DNA from: Paramagnetospirillum magneticum AMB-1
GTDB taxonomy: Bacteria > Pseudomonadota > Alphaproteobacteria > Rhodospirillales > Magnetospirillaceae
NCBI RefSeq assembly: GCF_000009985.1
Contig: NC_007626.1
Coordinates: forward strand, 1,091,501 to 1,155,500
Length of the DNA: 64,000 nucleotides
Direction: 5' to 3'
A model generated the notes under the pieces. The model was not told where the DNA came from. It made no database searches and saw nothing but the letters and a program-made list of their open reading frames with translations. A program made the translations under genes and the position numbers. This document shows positions 25,649 through 32,830 of this stretch, one piece after another (position 1 is the first letter of the stretch; every line of letters starts with the position of its first letter).

Positions 25649-26098
25649 ATGCTCTCAAGCAAGGCGAAATACGGCCTGAAGGCCATGGTTCACTTGGCCC
25701 GCCACGAGGGGTTGGGGCCATGTCTGATCGCCGATGTGGCCGAGGCCGAGCACATCCCCAAGAAGTTTCTCGACGCCATTCTTCTCGAGATGAAGAACCA
25801 GGGGCTGCTGTCGTCCAAGAAGGGAAAGGGCGGCGGCTACGTGCTGGCCCGCCCGGCCGAGCGGATCATGGTGGGCGATATCGTCCGCATCCTGGACGGC
25901 CCTCTGGCCCCCATTCCGTGCGTGTCGCGCACTGCCTATCGCCCGTGCGAGGATTGCCCGGACGAGGCGGCCTGCACGGTCCGCGCCGTCATGCAGGATG
26001 TGCGCGACGCCATCGCCGCCATTCCCGACAACACCTCGCTGGCCGACATGCGGGTCAGCAAGGCGCGCGCCGAAACGGTGCTGATGTACGACATCTGA
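25649..26098 (+). CDS. Rrf2-family transcriptional regulator
   Basis: The 149-residue protein has the Rrf2 winged helix (MLSSKAKYGLKAMVHLA, HIPKKFLDAILLEMKNQGLLSSKKGKGGGYVLA). In the effector region it has a four-cysteine motif (CVSRTAYRPCEDCPDEAAC), which in IscR/NsrR-type members binds an Fe-S cluster or senses cysteine. The ATG at 25649 is chosen over an upstream TTG because the family starts with M-L-S-K. It lies between fragments of cystathionine beta-synthase and SufS, a typical sulfur/cysteine-metabolism neighbourhood. It appears intact, so it may still regulate the nearby Fe-S operon or genes elsewhere. Confidence 0.9.
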   Translation: MLSSKAKYGLKAMVHLARHEGLGPCLIADVAEAEHIPKKFLDAILLEMKNQGLLSSKKGKGGGYVLARPAERIMVGDIVRILDGPLAPIPCVSRTAYRPCEDCPDEAACTVRAVMQDVRDAIAAIPDNTSLADMRVSKARAETVLMYDI

Positions 26099-26124
26099 AG
26101 TATCGTGCGCTAAATCAGAAACAA

Positions 26125-26220
26125 GCTGTCACCCTGAGCCTTGGCGAAGGGGCTTTCAAGCCAAGGCGTCGGCCGCTTCAGGCTGAAAGATCCTTGGCTT
26201 GCGCTCAGGATGACAGACAA
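26125..26220. repeat. Palindromic intergenic repeat element
   Basis: AGCTGTCACCCTGAGCC at the left end and GCTCAGGATGACAG at the right end form imperfect inverted arms. Inside, CCTTGGCGAAGG and GATCCTTGGCTTGCGC make further short pairs. This looks like a dispersed REP/MITE-type palindrome rather than a gene. Confidence 0.6.
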
Positions 26221-26244
26221 GGATTTACGCTCCCCGCCCCGACG

Positions 26245-26589
26245 GGAGGCGTCACCGTGGATTCCACGCTGAAGCGGCGCAGGATGGGCTGGGCGCAGTG
26301 ATGGCCGGAGCGCACGGCAAGGCCCTCGCCGTCGAGGGCCTTGCCGATGTCCTCGGTGCGGCAGCCATTGATGCCAGGGCGCGATGTTGGCGTGGAGCTC
26401 CATCCAGGTGACGACGATCTCCTCGGTGGAGCCGGCATTGAGAATGCGCCGGGTCTTTTCACGGGCCGCCTCGTAGGCGTCGGTAGAGCGGGCCGCCAGG
26501 GCATGGGCGGCGCGGTGGATGTTGGAGTTCTCGTGCTCGTAATAGCGCGTCAGGCGTTCGATCACCTGGCGCGGCTTCTGGGTGGTGGC
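26245..26589 (-). pseudogene. sufS: SufS-type cysteine desulfurase remnant
   Basis: On the minus strand an N-terminal SufS piece (ATTQKPRQVIERLTRYYEHEN, NIHRAAHALAARSTDAYEAAR, GSTEEIVVT) joins directly to MELHANIAPW. After a frameshift, the C-terminal piece follows (TEDIGKALDGEGLAVRSGHHCAQPILRRF). The central ~230 residues, with the PLP lysine and most of the fold, are deleted. The active-site-loop cysteine in the SGHHCAQP region survives, but the gene is dead. It fits the sulfur-metabolism theme of the adjacent Rrf2 and beta-synthase genes. Confidence 0.85.
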
Positions 26590-26919
26590 GCCGGCCTGAA
26601 GCAGGAGCCGCACAACCGCCGCCTCCACGACTATGTCCGTGACCTGCCGGAGACTCGCCGGCTGACCTCCGTCTGCACCGGGTCGTGGGTCTATGCCCGC
26701 ATGGGTCTGCTGGACGGTCTGGCCGCCACCAACCGCAAGAACCCCGACCGGCTGGAGGCCCTAGGCATCGGCACGCTTCCCATTGACCGGCTGGCCCAGT
26801 TGGTGCCCACCTGCCGGCTCAGCCGGGCCCGGATCGTCGATGCGGGACGCATCGTCACCGCTGGCGGCATCGCGTCCGGCATGGAGCTGGGATTCCATCT
26901 TCTCCGACGGGCCGGCTAG
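26590..26919 (+). pseudogene. DJ-1/PfpI-family protein fragment
   Basis: The plus strand encodes the C-terminal half of a DJ-1/PfpI (class I glutamine-amidotransferase-like) protein: LTSVCTGSWVYARMGLLDGL with the nucleophile-elbow Cys, then ATNRK and RIVTAGGIASGMELGFHLLRR. The N-terminal ~90 residues are missing and the sequence meets the SufS remnant head to head at about 26590. No ribosome site fits. It is an isolated fragment created by deletion. Confidence 0.78.
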
Positions 26920-27027
26920 GCCACCCATCGCGGCGACGTCGAAATCGCGGGCAATTAGTTGCTCAACGGCGGGGGCGGGCTCGGGCAAGGTGAGGTCAAG
27001 ACCCGCTCTCTTTGCAAGGACCGCCCC

Positions 27028-28767
27028 ATGCCGCAGACTGAAATCAAGACCCGTCAGGTGGAGACCGATATCCTGGTGATCGGCGGCGGCACCGCCGGTC
27101 CCCTGGCCGCCATCAAGGCCAAGGAGAAGAACCCGGCGCTGAAGGTGCTGCTGCTGGACAAGGCCAACGTCAAGCGGGCGGGCGCCATCGCCGAGGGCAT
27201 GGACAGCGTCAACAACGCCGTCATCAAGGGCCACGCCACGCCCCAGCAATACGTCAAGGAAATCACCATCGCCAATGACGGCATCGTCAACCAGAAGACG
27301 ATCATGGCCTATGCCTCCCGCTCGGAAGCCATGATCCGCGAGCTGGATTCCTGGGGCGTCAAGTTCGAGAAGGACGAGATCGGCGATTACGCGGTGAAGA
27401 AGGTCCACCACATGGGCTCCTACGTCCTGCCCATGCCCGAGGGCTACGCCATCAAGAAGCACATCTTCAAGCAAATCAAGAAGCTGGGGGTCGAGGTCAG
27501 CAACCGCCTGACCACCACCCGGCTGCTGACCGCGTCCGATGGCCGTATCGCCGGCGCCCTGGCGCTGGAGTCCCGTTCCGGCGAGTTCGTGGTGATCCGT
27601 GCCAAGGCCGTGGTGTTGTGCACCGGCGCGGCGGGGCGCCTGGGCCTTCCCGCCTCGGGCTATCTGTTCGGCACCTACGAGAATCCCTGCAATGCCGGCG
27701 ACGGCTATTCCATGGCCTATCACGCCGGCGCCGAATTGTCGGGGCTGGAGTGCTTCCAGATCAATCCGCTGATCAAGGATTATAACGGCCCGGCCTGCGC
27801 CTATGTCACCGGCCCGTTCGGCGGCTTCACCGTCAACGCCAAAGGCGAGCGCTTCATCAAGAGCGATTACTGGTCGGGCCAGATGATGCTGGAATTCTGG
27901 CGCGAGCTGGAAAGCGGCAATGGTCCCGTCTTCCTCAAGCTCGACCATCTGGCCGACGAGACCGTCACCAAGATCGAGAACGTGCTGCACATTACCGAGC
28001 GCCCGACCCGCGGCCTGTTCCATCAGGGCCGCCACACCGATTACCGCCATGATCTGGTGGAGATGCACATCTCCGAGATCGGACTGTGCGGCGGCCATTC
28101 CGCCTCGGGCGTCTGGGTGGACGAGAACGCGCGGACCACGGTGCCCGGCCTCTACGCCGCCGGCGATCTGTGCAACGTCGCCCACAATTACATGCTGGGC
28201 GCCATGGTGTTCGGCGCCATCGCTGGCCAGGACGCGGTGGATTACGTGGCCGGGCTGGAATTGCCAGACCTGGACGAGGCCCAGGTGGCGGCCGAGCGCG
28301 AACGGGTCTTCGCGCCGCTGCTGCGCGAGGAGGGGCTGGAGCCCGCCCAGGTGGAATACAAGCTGCGCCGCATGGTCAACGACTACCTGCAGCCACCCAA
28401 GGTGACCCGCAAGATGGAGATCGGCCTCGTCCGCTTCGCCGAGATCCGCGAGGACCTGAAGCGCCTCAAGGCCAACACGCCCCACGAGCTGATGCGGGCG
28501 CTGGAGATCTACGCCATCGTCGATTGCGCCGAACTGGCCGCCCTGGCCTCGCTCTACCGCGCCGAAAGCCGCTGGGGCCTCTATCACTACCGCACCGATT
28601 TCGACTTCAGGAACGACGCCGAGTGGTTCTGCTTCGTCGAGGTCAAAAAGGGTGCCGACGGGCGGCCAGAACTCTTCAAGCGCCCCGTCGACCCCTACAT
28701 CGTGCCGGTCGGGGACGATGAGCGGAATGCCTATAACGAATTGCGCATCGATACGGCTGCGGAGTGA
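27028..28767 (+). CDS. ApsA/FrdA-like flavoprotein subunit
   Basis: The 579-residue protein has an N-terminal FAD-binding motif (DILVIGGGTAGPLAAIKA, about 13-30). Features of the adenylylsulfate-reductase/fumarate-reductase flavoprotein family follow: RAGAIAEGMDSVNNA, a substrate-domain segment, GHSASGVWVDE and the second FAD motif VPGLYAAGDLCNVAHN. A helical C-terminal domain is present (WGLYHYRTDFDFRNDAEW). The first gene of a five-gene operon, it is followed directly by a 2x[4Fe-4S] ferredoxin, as the AprA/AprB pair would require. The reaction is not certain; adenylylsulfate reduction, or another two-electron reduction in sulfur metabolism, is an inference. AAGGA precedes the ATG. Confidence 0.85.
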   Translation: MPQTEIKTRQVETDILVIGGGTAGPLAAIKAKEKNPALKVLLLDKANVKRAGAIAEGMDSVNNAVIKGHATPQQYVKEITIANDGIVNQKTIMAYASRSEAMIRELDSWGVKFEKDEIGDYAVKKVHHMGSYVLPMPEGYAIKKHIFKQIKKLGVEVSNRLTTTRLLTASDGRIAGALALESRSGEFVVIRAKAVVLCTGAAGRLGLPASGYLFGTYENPCNAGDGYSMAYHAGAELSGLECFQINPLIKDYNGPACAYVTGPFGGFTVNAKGERFIKSDYWSGQMMLEFWRELESGNGPVFLKLDHLADETVTKIENVLHITERPTRGLFHQGRHTDYRHDLVEMHISEIGLCGGHSASGVWVDENARTTVPGLYAAGDLCNVAHNYMLGAMVFGAIAGQDAVDYVAGLELPDLDEAQVAAERERVFAPLLREEGLEPAQVEYKLRRMVNDYLQPPKVTRKMEIGLVRFAEIREDLKRLKANTPHELMRALEIYAIVDCAELAALASLYRAESRWGLYHYRTDFDFRNDAEWFCFVEVKKGADGRPELFKRPVDPYIVPVGDDERNAYNELRIDTAAE

Positions 28768-28772
28768 CCCCC

Positions 28773-28994
28773 ATGCCCCATCTCGCCCAACCCTCCGTCA
28801 CCATCGATCCCGACAAGTGCATCGCCGCCAAGGGCTGCCGCACCTGCATCGACGTCTGCCCCACCGACATCCTGGCCCTTGGCCCGGACGGCAAGGTGCA
28901 CATGGCCTATGACGAGTGCTGGTACTGCCTGCCCTGTCAGCACGATTGCCCAACCAAGGCCATCACCGTCTCCATCCCCTACCTGCTGCGCTGA
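28773..28994 (+). CDS. AprB-like 2x[4Fe-4S] ferredoxin
   Basis: The 73-residue protein has two cluster motifs: CIAAKGCRTCIDVCP (with an expanded first spacer, as in adenylylsulfate reductase beta subunits) and CWYCLPCQHDCP. The C-terminal extension found in full AprB proteins is absent. The ATG at 28773 is preferred to the GTG at 28764. It starts a few bases after the flavoprotein and probably passes electrons to its FAD. Confidence 0.88.
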   Translation: MPHLAQPSVTIDPDKCIAAKGCRTCIDVCPTDILALGPDGKVHMAYDECWYCLPCQHDCPTKAITVSIPYLLR

Positions 28995-29001
28995 GGCTTT
29001 C

Positions 29002-29937
29002 ATGCCCGATCCCGAAATCGCCGCCCTGACCGCCGCCCTGGATCAGCCCGATCCTGACATCCGCCGCATCGCGGTGATGCAGGCGGCGGACTGGGCGCAC
29101 GATCATCCCGGCCTGTTCGCCCAAGCCAGCCGCGACGACGACGTGGGCGTGCGGCTGGAAGCGGTCAAGGCCCTGGATGGCGACGCCTCCGAAGACGGCG
29201 TCAACGCCCTGGCCGATCGCCTGGAGGATGCCGAGGCCGAAATCCGGGCGGCGGCGGCCGAATCCCTGGCCGAAATCCTCGACGAGGCCGCCGGGCCGGC
29301 GCTGCTGGCCCGACTGGAAGGGGCGCGGGGGGAAGCAAGGGCGGCCATCCTGGCCGGTTTGCGCAAGCTGCGCCAGGAGGGCGCGCTGGAACCGGCCCTG
29401 GACGCTCTCGGCGATCCCCTGGCCTCGGTCCGGCTGGAGGCGGTCCGCGTGCTGGGCTATCTGCGCCACCACCGCGCCGTGGCGGGGCTGGCCGAACGGG
29501 TGGTGGTGGATGGCGATGCCGAGGTCCGCCGCGCCGCCGTGGGGGCCCTGGGATTCGCCCCGCCGGACGCGGCGGCGCCCGCCCTGCTGCGCGCCCTTGG
29601 CGATGCCGATTGGCAGACGCGGGAAGAGGCGGCGGTCACCCTGGGCAAGCTGCTGCCCGCCGAAGCGGCCGATGGCTTGATCGTCGCCCTTGAAGACCAA
29701 TACTGGCAGGTGCGCCAGAAGGCGGCGGTGGCCCTGGGCCGGCTTAGGGCAGGCGCGGCGGTGCCTGCCCTGATCGCCCAATTGTCCCACGTCATCGGCA
29801 ATCTGCGGCGCGAGGCCGCCGGCGCCCTGGCCGCCATCGGCGACCCGGCGGCCGTCCCCGCCCTGACCGAGGCCTTGAACGATGCTGACGTCGAGGTGCG
29901 CAAATCGGCCCGCCGTGCCCTGGACGCGCTGGCATGA
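29002..29937 (+). CDS. HEAT-repeat protein of the Fe-S/flavin operon
   Basis: The 311-residue protein consists of about nine 31-residue PBS-lyase-type HEAT repeats with the pattern D-(D/E)-x-VR-x-A-A-x-A-L, for example DDDVGVRLEAVKAL, DGDAEVRRAAVGAL and DADVEVRKSARRAL. No signal peptide or membrane span is seen. The gene begins 7 bp after the ferredoxin stop and ends 13 bp before the membrane protein. Such proteins may assist assembly or docking of metal- or flavin-containing partners; here the partner set is probably the flavoprotein/ferredoxin module. Confidence 0.88.
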   Translation: MPDPEIAALTAALDQPDPDIRRIAVMQAADWAHDHPGLFAQASRDDDVGVRLEAVKALDGDASEDGVNALADRLEDAEAEIRAAAAESLAEILDEAAGPALLARLEGARGEARAAILAGLRKLRQEGALEPALDALGDPLASVRLEAVRVLGYLRHHRAVAGLAERVVVDGDAEVRRAAVGALGFAPPDAAAPALLRALGDADWQTREEAAVTLGKLLPAEAADGLIVALEDQYWQVRQKAAVALGRLRAGAAVPALIAQLSHVIGNLRREAAGALAAIGDPAAVPALTEALNDADVEVRKSARRALDALA

Positions 29938-29950
29938 AAGGCTTGGGGGC

Positions 29951-31063
29951 ATGAAGGCGGTCGGCGACTTTCTTCACCGTCGCCAGGACCTTATCCGCAT
30001 GGTCCAATGGGCCATGGCGGCGGTGTATTTCGTCTTGTTGCTGGGGCCGGTCGTAATCCCGGCCAGCGGTCTGGGCCGGGTGGCTGAGGTGGTGTTCTGG
30101 GGAATTTGGTGGCCGGCGGTGATCCTGTCGGTGATGGTGTTCGGCCAGTTCTGGTGCGGCGTACTGTGCCCCGACGGCACCGTCACCGAATGCGCCAGCC
30201 GGCATGGCAAGGGCGCCAAGCCCCCCGAAGCCTTGCGCTGGGGCTGGTGGCCGCTGCTGGCCTTTGCCGCCGTCACCCTGTTCGGCGATGCCGCCGACGC
30301 TCATCGCTCCGCCTGGGGTACCTTGGCGGCGGTGGGCGGCATGTCGCTCCTCGCCCTGGCCACCGGGTTGTGGTTTGGACGGGGGCGCCGGGTGTGGTGC
30401 CGCTATCTCTGCCCGGCGGGCAGCGTGTTCTCGCTGCTGGCGCGGGCCTCGGTCCTGCATTTCAAGGTGGATCGCGCCCGCTGGGACGCGGCGCCGCGAC
30501 CAGCGCCAAAGCCGGTGGACTGCCCGTTGCTGCTGGATGTACGGCGGCTGACCAGCAACGAGAAGTGCAACATGTGCGGCCGCTGCTCGGGCCATCGCGG
30601 GGCGGTGGAACTGGCGTGGCGGCCCCTGGGCTCGGAGATCGCCACGCTCCGGGACGACGAGGCGCGGCCCTGGGACGCGGTGGGCATCTGCTTCGTGCTG
30701 GTGGGCCTGAGCTTCGCCGGATTTCATTGGACCGGCGATATTGTCGCCATCCCGGCCGTGGCCCTGGGGCTGGGCGGCGCCGTCGCCGCGTGGCTGCTGC
30801 TGGCGGCGGGACGACGGGGATGGATGCGTCTGGCCTATGCCCTGATCCCCCTGGCCGGGTTCGGGCTGTTCCTGGGGGCGGTCGAGCATTCTCTGGCCCT
30901 GGTGGAGCGCCTGGACCTGCTGCCCTGGCTGCGGTCGGTCTTTGTCGCCCTGGGCCTCGCCTGGAGCGGAATGCTGGGGTGGGTCCTGGCGCCGGGTGTC
31001 CGCGCCAGGATCGTCTTCACCGGCCTGTCGGCGGGGCTGGCCGCCCTCTACCTGCTCATCTGA
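29951..31063 (+). CDS. NapH/NosR-like membrane Fe-S protein
   Basis: The 370-residue inner-membrane protein has about eight predicted helices. Two cysteine motifs at membrane edges, FWCGVLCPDGTVTE and WCRYLCPAGSVFSLLA, are the signature of the NapH/NosR/CcoG group. A third cysteine set, CNMCGRCSGHRG, lies in a soluble loop and has only three close cysteines rather than a full four. These proteins move electrons from the quinol pool or across the membrane to soluble partners, so it could supply the ferredoxins of this operon. The start is the ATG 13 bp after the HEAT gene stop. Confidence 0.85.
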   Translation: MKAVGDFLHRRQDLIRMVQWAMAAVYFVLLLGPVVIPASGLGRVAEVVFWGIWWPAVILSVMVFGQFWCGVLCPDGTVTECASRHGKGAKPPEALRWGWWPLLAFAAVTLFGDAADAHRSAWGTLAAVGGMSLLALATGLWFGRGRRVWCRYLCPAGSVFSLLARASVLHFKVDRARWDAAPRPAPKPVDCPLLLDVRRLTSNEKCNMCGRCSGHRGAVELAWRPLGSEIATLRDDEARPWDAVGICFVLVGLSFAGFHWTGDIVAIPAVALGLGGAVAAWLLLAAGRRGWMRLAYALIPLAGFGLFLGAVEHSLALVERLDLLPWLRSVFVALGLAWSGMLGWVLAPGVRARIVFTGLSAGLAALYLLI

Positions 31064-31080
31064 CCAAGGAGACTCCGCCC

Positions 31081-31380
31081 ATGGCCCTGCTGATCACCGA
31101 CCAGTGCATCAATTGCGACGTCTGCGAGCAGGAATGCCCCAACGAGGCCATCACCCAGGGCGAGGAGATCTTCGTGATCGATCCCAACCGCTGCACCGAA
31201 TGCGTCGGCCACTACGACTACCCGCAATGCATTGAGCATTGCCCGGTGGATTGCATCATCGTCGATCCCGACCGGGTGGAGGGCCTGGACGAATTGCAGG
31301 TCAAGTATCGGGACTTGATGGCGCTGGGGAGAGGGGGCGCCGCATGCCCCCGCAACAAAGAAACGCCGCAAACCCAATAG
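31081..31380 (+). CDS. YfhL/FdxN-like 2x[4Fe-4S] ferredoxin
   Basis: The 99-residue protein has cluster motifs CINCDVCEQECP and CTECVGHYDYPQCIEHCP, with the extended second motif typical of the YfhL/FdxN group. The last 15 residues (from about GGAACPRNK) are encoded by the right direct repeat that starts at 31347, so the native C-terminus has probably been replaced. AAGGAG precedes the ATG by nine bases. It is the last gene of the redox operon, followed directly by a terminator. Confidence 0.85.
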   Translation: MALLITDQCINCDVCEQECPNEAITQGEEIFVIDPNRCTECVGHYDYPQCIEHCPVDCIIVDPDRVEGLDELQVKYRDLMALGRGGAACPRNKETPQTQ

Positions 31381-31491
31381 GTTGGCGGCGTTTTTGATTC
31401 CGGGGCTGGGATCTGGCGGATGAGGCGGGTAAGCAAGGGGTAAGCGGCATGGCGCAAGCCCCCGCATGCCGGGGCATATCTACCGCTCCCG
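31347..31491. repeat. Direct repeat, right copy, flanking the Fe-S region
   Basis: The same ordered elements occur as in the copy at 24322-24472: CCCCCGCAAC, a terminator hairpin, GGCGGGTAAGCAAGGGG and CGCATGCCGGGGCATATC. It overlaps the 3' end of the ferredoxin gene. Confidence 0.75.
31360..31395 (+). terminator. Terminator of the Fe-S/flavin operon
   Basis: The stem AAACGCCGC / GCGGCGTTT is extended by an inner AACC/GGTT pair and followed by a T run (TTTTTGATT). It overlaps the last codons of the ferredoxin gene. Confidence 0.8.
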
Positions 31492-31528
31492 TGGTAATTC
31501 CCTCATTTCCTGGGGGATTGCCGGCGGA

Positions 31529-32830
31529 TTACCCTTGAGCAGCACGGTTGACTTCGATTTCCTTGATCAGGGCGGTGAGTTCCTCGATCTGACTGCCGCG
31601 GGCGGCGCGATCAATCTCGATTTCCTTGATCAGGGCGGTGAGTTCCTCGATCTGACGGCCACGGGCGGCGCGATCAATCTCGATTTCCTTGATCAGGGCG
31701 GTGAGTTCCTCGATCTGACTGCCGCAGGCGGCGCGATCAATCTCGATTTCCCTGATCAGGGCGGTGAGTTCCTCGATCTGGAGGCCGCGGGCGACGCTAT
31801 CAGCCTCCCTGTCGGCCAAGGCCGCGGACAGTACGGCGACATTCTGGGCCAGGTCCGAGTCATTGTGCAGGGCGGCTGCGGAATTGGCTTGCAGATGGTC
31901 GCCGAGTGGTCGCCCCCTTCCACGGACGAGAGCTAAATCATGCCAGCGCGACGCAAGACGTTCGCCCGATATTCTGTCGGGATCCGCTTGCCCTGGGCTG
32001 CCAAATTCATCGTACAGCTTCCCATACCCGAGCCGTCGGAGAGTATCGGCACCCAGGGCGTCCGCAATGGCCTCCTTGTCGGCGTCTGAGAGACTTTCCC
32101 TCCACATATCGATCGACAGGTCGTGAACTACTTTTTCCTTGTTTATTTTCTGGTCGCCGAGCGCGGATGGAGGCGCGAATGGGATCGTCGCCATGCTGTT
32201 CTCGGGAACGGCAAGGGGGTCGAGCCCCAGGAAGTCAAACACTTGCGGCATCACAGTGTTGGGGGCGCGCACAAGGTCCTCGTAGCGGATGGAGTGAACG
32301 CGGGGATCATCCGTCGCGACGAGATCTGCAAGCACTCCAAGGCCCTGGACGACATCAAAGGCTGCCGGATGGTCCCGACCCTCTCGGAGGATCTTGGCCA
32401 CATCAATATTCCAGGTGTCATGGAATGAGGCGGCGATGGCCAGGGGATTGCGCAACAGAACAAGGAAATTGGCGCTGGGGAACACACGCCGCAGAAAGGG
32501 GACGATCAAGTGATAGCGCGGTGTCTTGTCCACGAAGACAGACTTGCCGGCCCGCTGGAGGTGCCCATCATAGGCCGCCCGGGCGGCCGCTCGGGCAACT
32601 TCGATCCGCAAGGAATCGTCGAGGAATTCGTCCGTCGCCTGGCCGACCAGCTGGCAATCGGCCGGATGGCGACGGTCGACGCAGCCAAGCTGCTCGATGG
32701 CCAGCATGATCCATGGCTCGGGCGGAGCCATGACCTCGGGGTGATTGGTCAGCAGCCGGGCCAGCAGGGTTGTCCCCGAGCGTGGGATCCCCAGGAGGAA
32801 GACCGGATCTCGGGAGGTTATCCCGCTCAT
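31529..32830 (-). CDS. Sulfotransferase with a repeat-built C-terminal coiled coil
   Basis: The 433-residue protein starts MSGITSRDPVFLLGIPRSGTTLLARLL, where GIPRSGTT is the 5'-phosphosulfate loop of PAPS-dependent sulfotransferases. Further family landmarks are VFVDKTPRYHLIVPFLRRVFP, LVLLRNPLAIAASFHDTW (3'-phosphate loop) and SIRYEDLVRAP. From about residue 340 the chain becomes a coiled coil made of four near-identical 21-residue units (QIEELTALIKEIEIDRA). The start overlaps the Wzt stop (ATGA). Its place in the exporter operon suggests that it sulfates the exported glycan or its lipid end. The first ~130 codons of the open frame upstream are the ABC gene read out of frame. Confidence 0.87.
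   Translation of the reverse strand: MSGITSRDPVFLLGIPRSGTTLLARLLTNHPEVMAPPEPWIMLAIEQLGCVDRRHPADCQLVGQATDEFLDDSLRIEVARAAARAAYDGHLQRAGKSVFVDKTPRYHLIVPFLRRVFPSANFLVLLRNPLAIAASFHDTWNIDVAKILREGRDHPAAFDVVQGLGVLADLVATDDPRVHSIRYEDLVRAPNTVMPQVFDFLGLDPLAVPENSMATIPFAPPSALGDQKINKEKVVHDLSIDMWRESLSDADKEAIADALGADTLRRLGYGKLYDEFGSPGQADPDRISGERLASRWHDLALVRGRGRPLGDHLQANSAAALHNDSDLAQNVAVLSAALADREADSVARGLQIEELTALIREIEIDRAACGSQIEELTALIKEIEIDRAARGRQIEELTALIKEIEIDRAARGSQIEELTALIKEIEVNRAAQG
31549..31800. repeat. Four tandem 63-bp repeats inside the sulfotransferase gene
   Basis: Units begin around TTGATCAGGGCGGTGAG at 31563, 31626, 31689 and 31752 (C for the first T in the last). The period is exactly 63 bp, or three heptads per unit. 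They keep the reading frame, so gain or loss of units changes coiled-coil length without breaking the protein. Confidence 0.92.

Noticed and set aside
26110..26240. C-terminal extension of the SufS-like frame
   Set aside because: It is translated from the palindromic intergenic repeat and is not related to SufS.
26761..28587. 608-codon minus-strand open frame
   Set aside because: Antisense shadow of the flavoprotein gene. The plus strand has clear FAD motifs and an operon context.
31549..31800. Regular repeats that could be taken for a CRISPR array
   Set aside because: The 63-bp units are contiguous with no unique spacers and maintain an open reading frame encoding heptads.
31466..31936. 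Plus-strand frame with repeated FLDQGGEFLDLTAAGGAIN units
   Set aside because: It is the antisense reading of the coiled-coil repeats. The minus strand has the heptad pattern and is continuous with the sulfotransferase domain.
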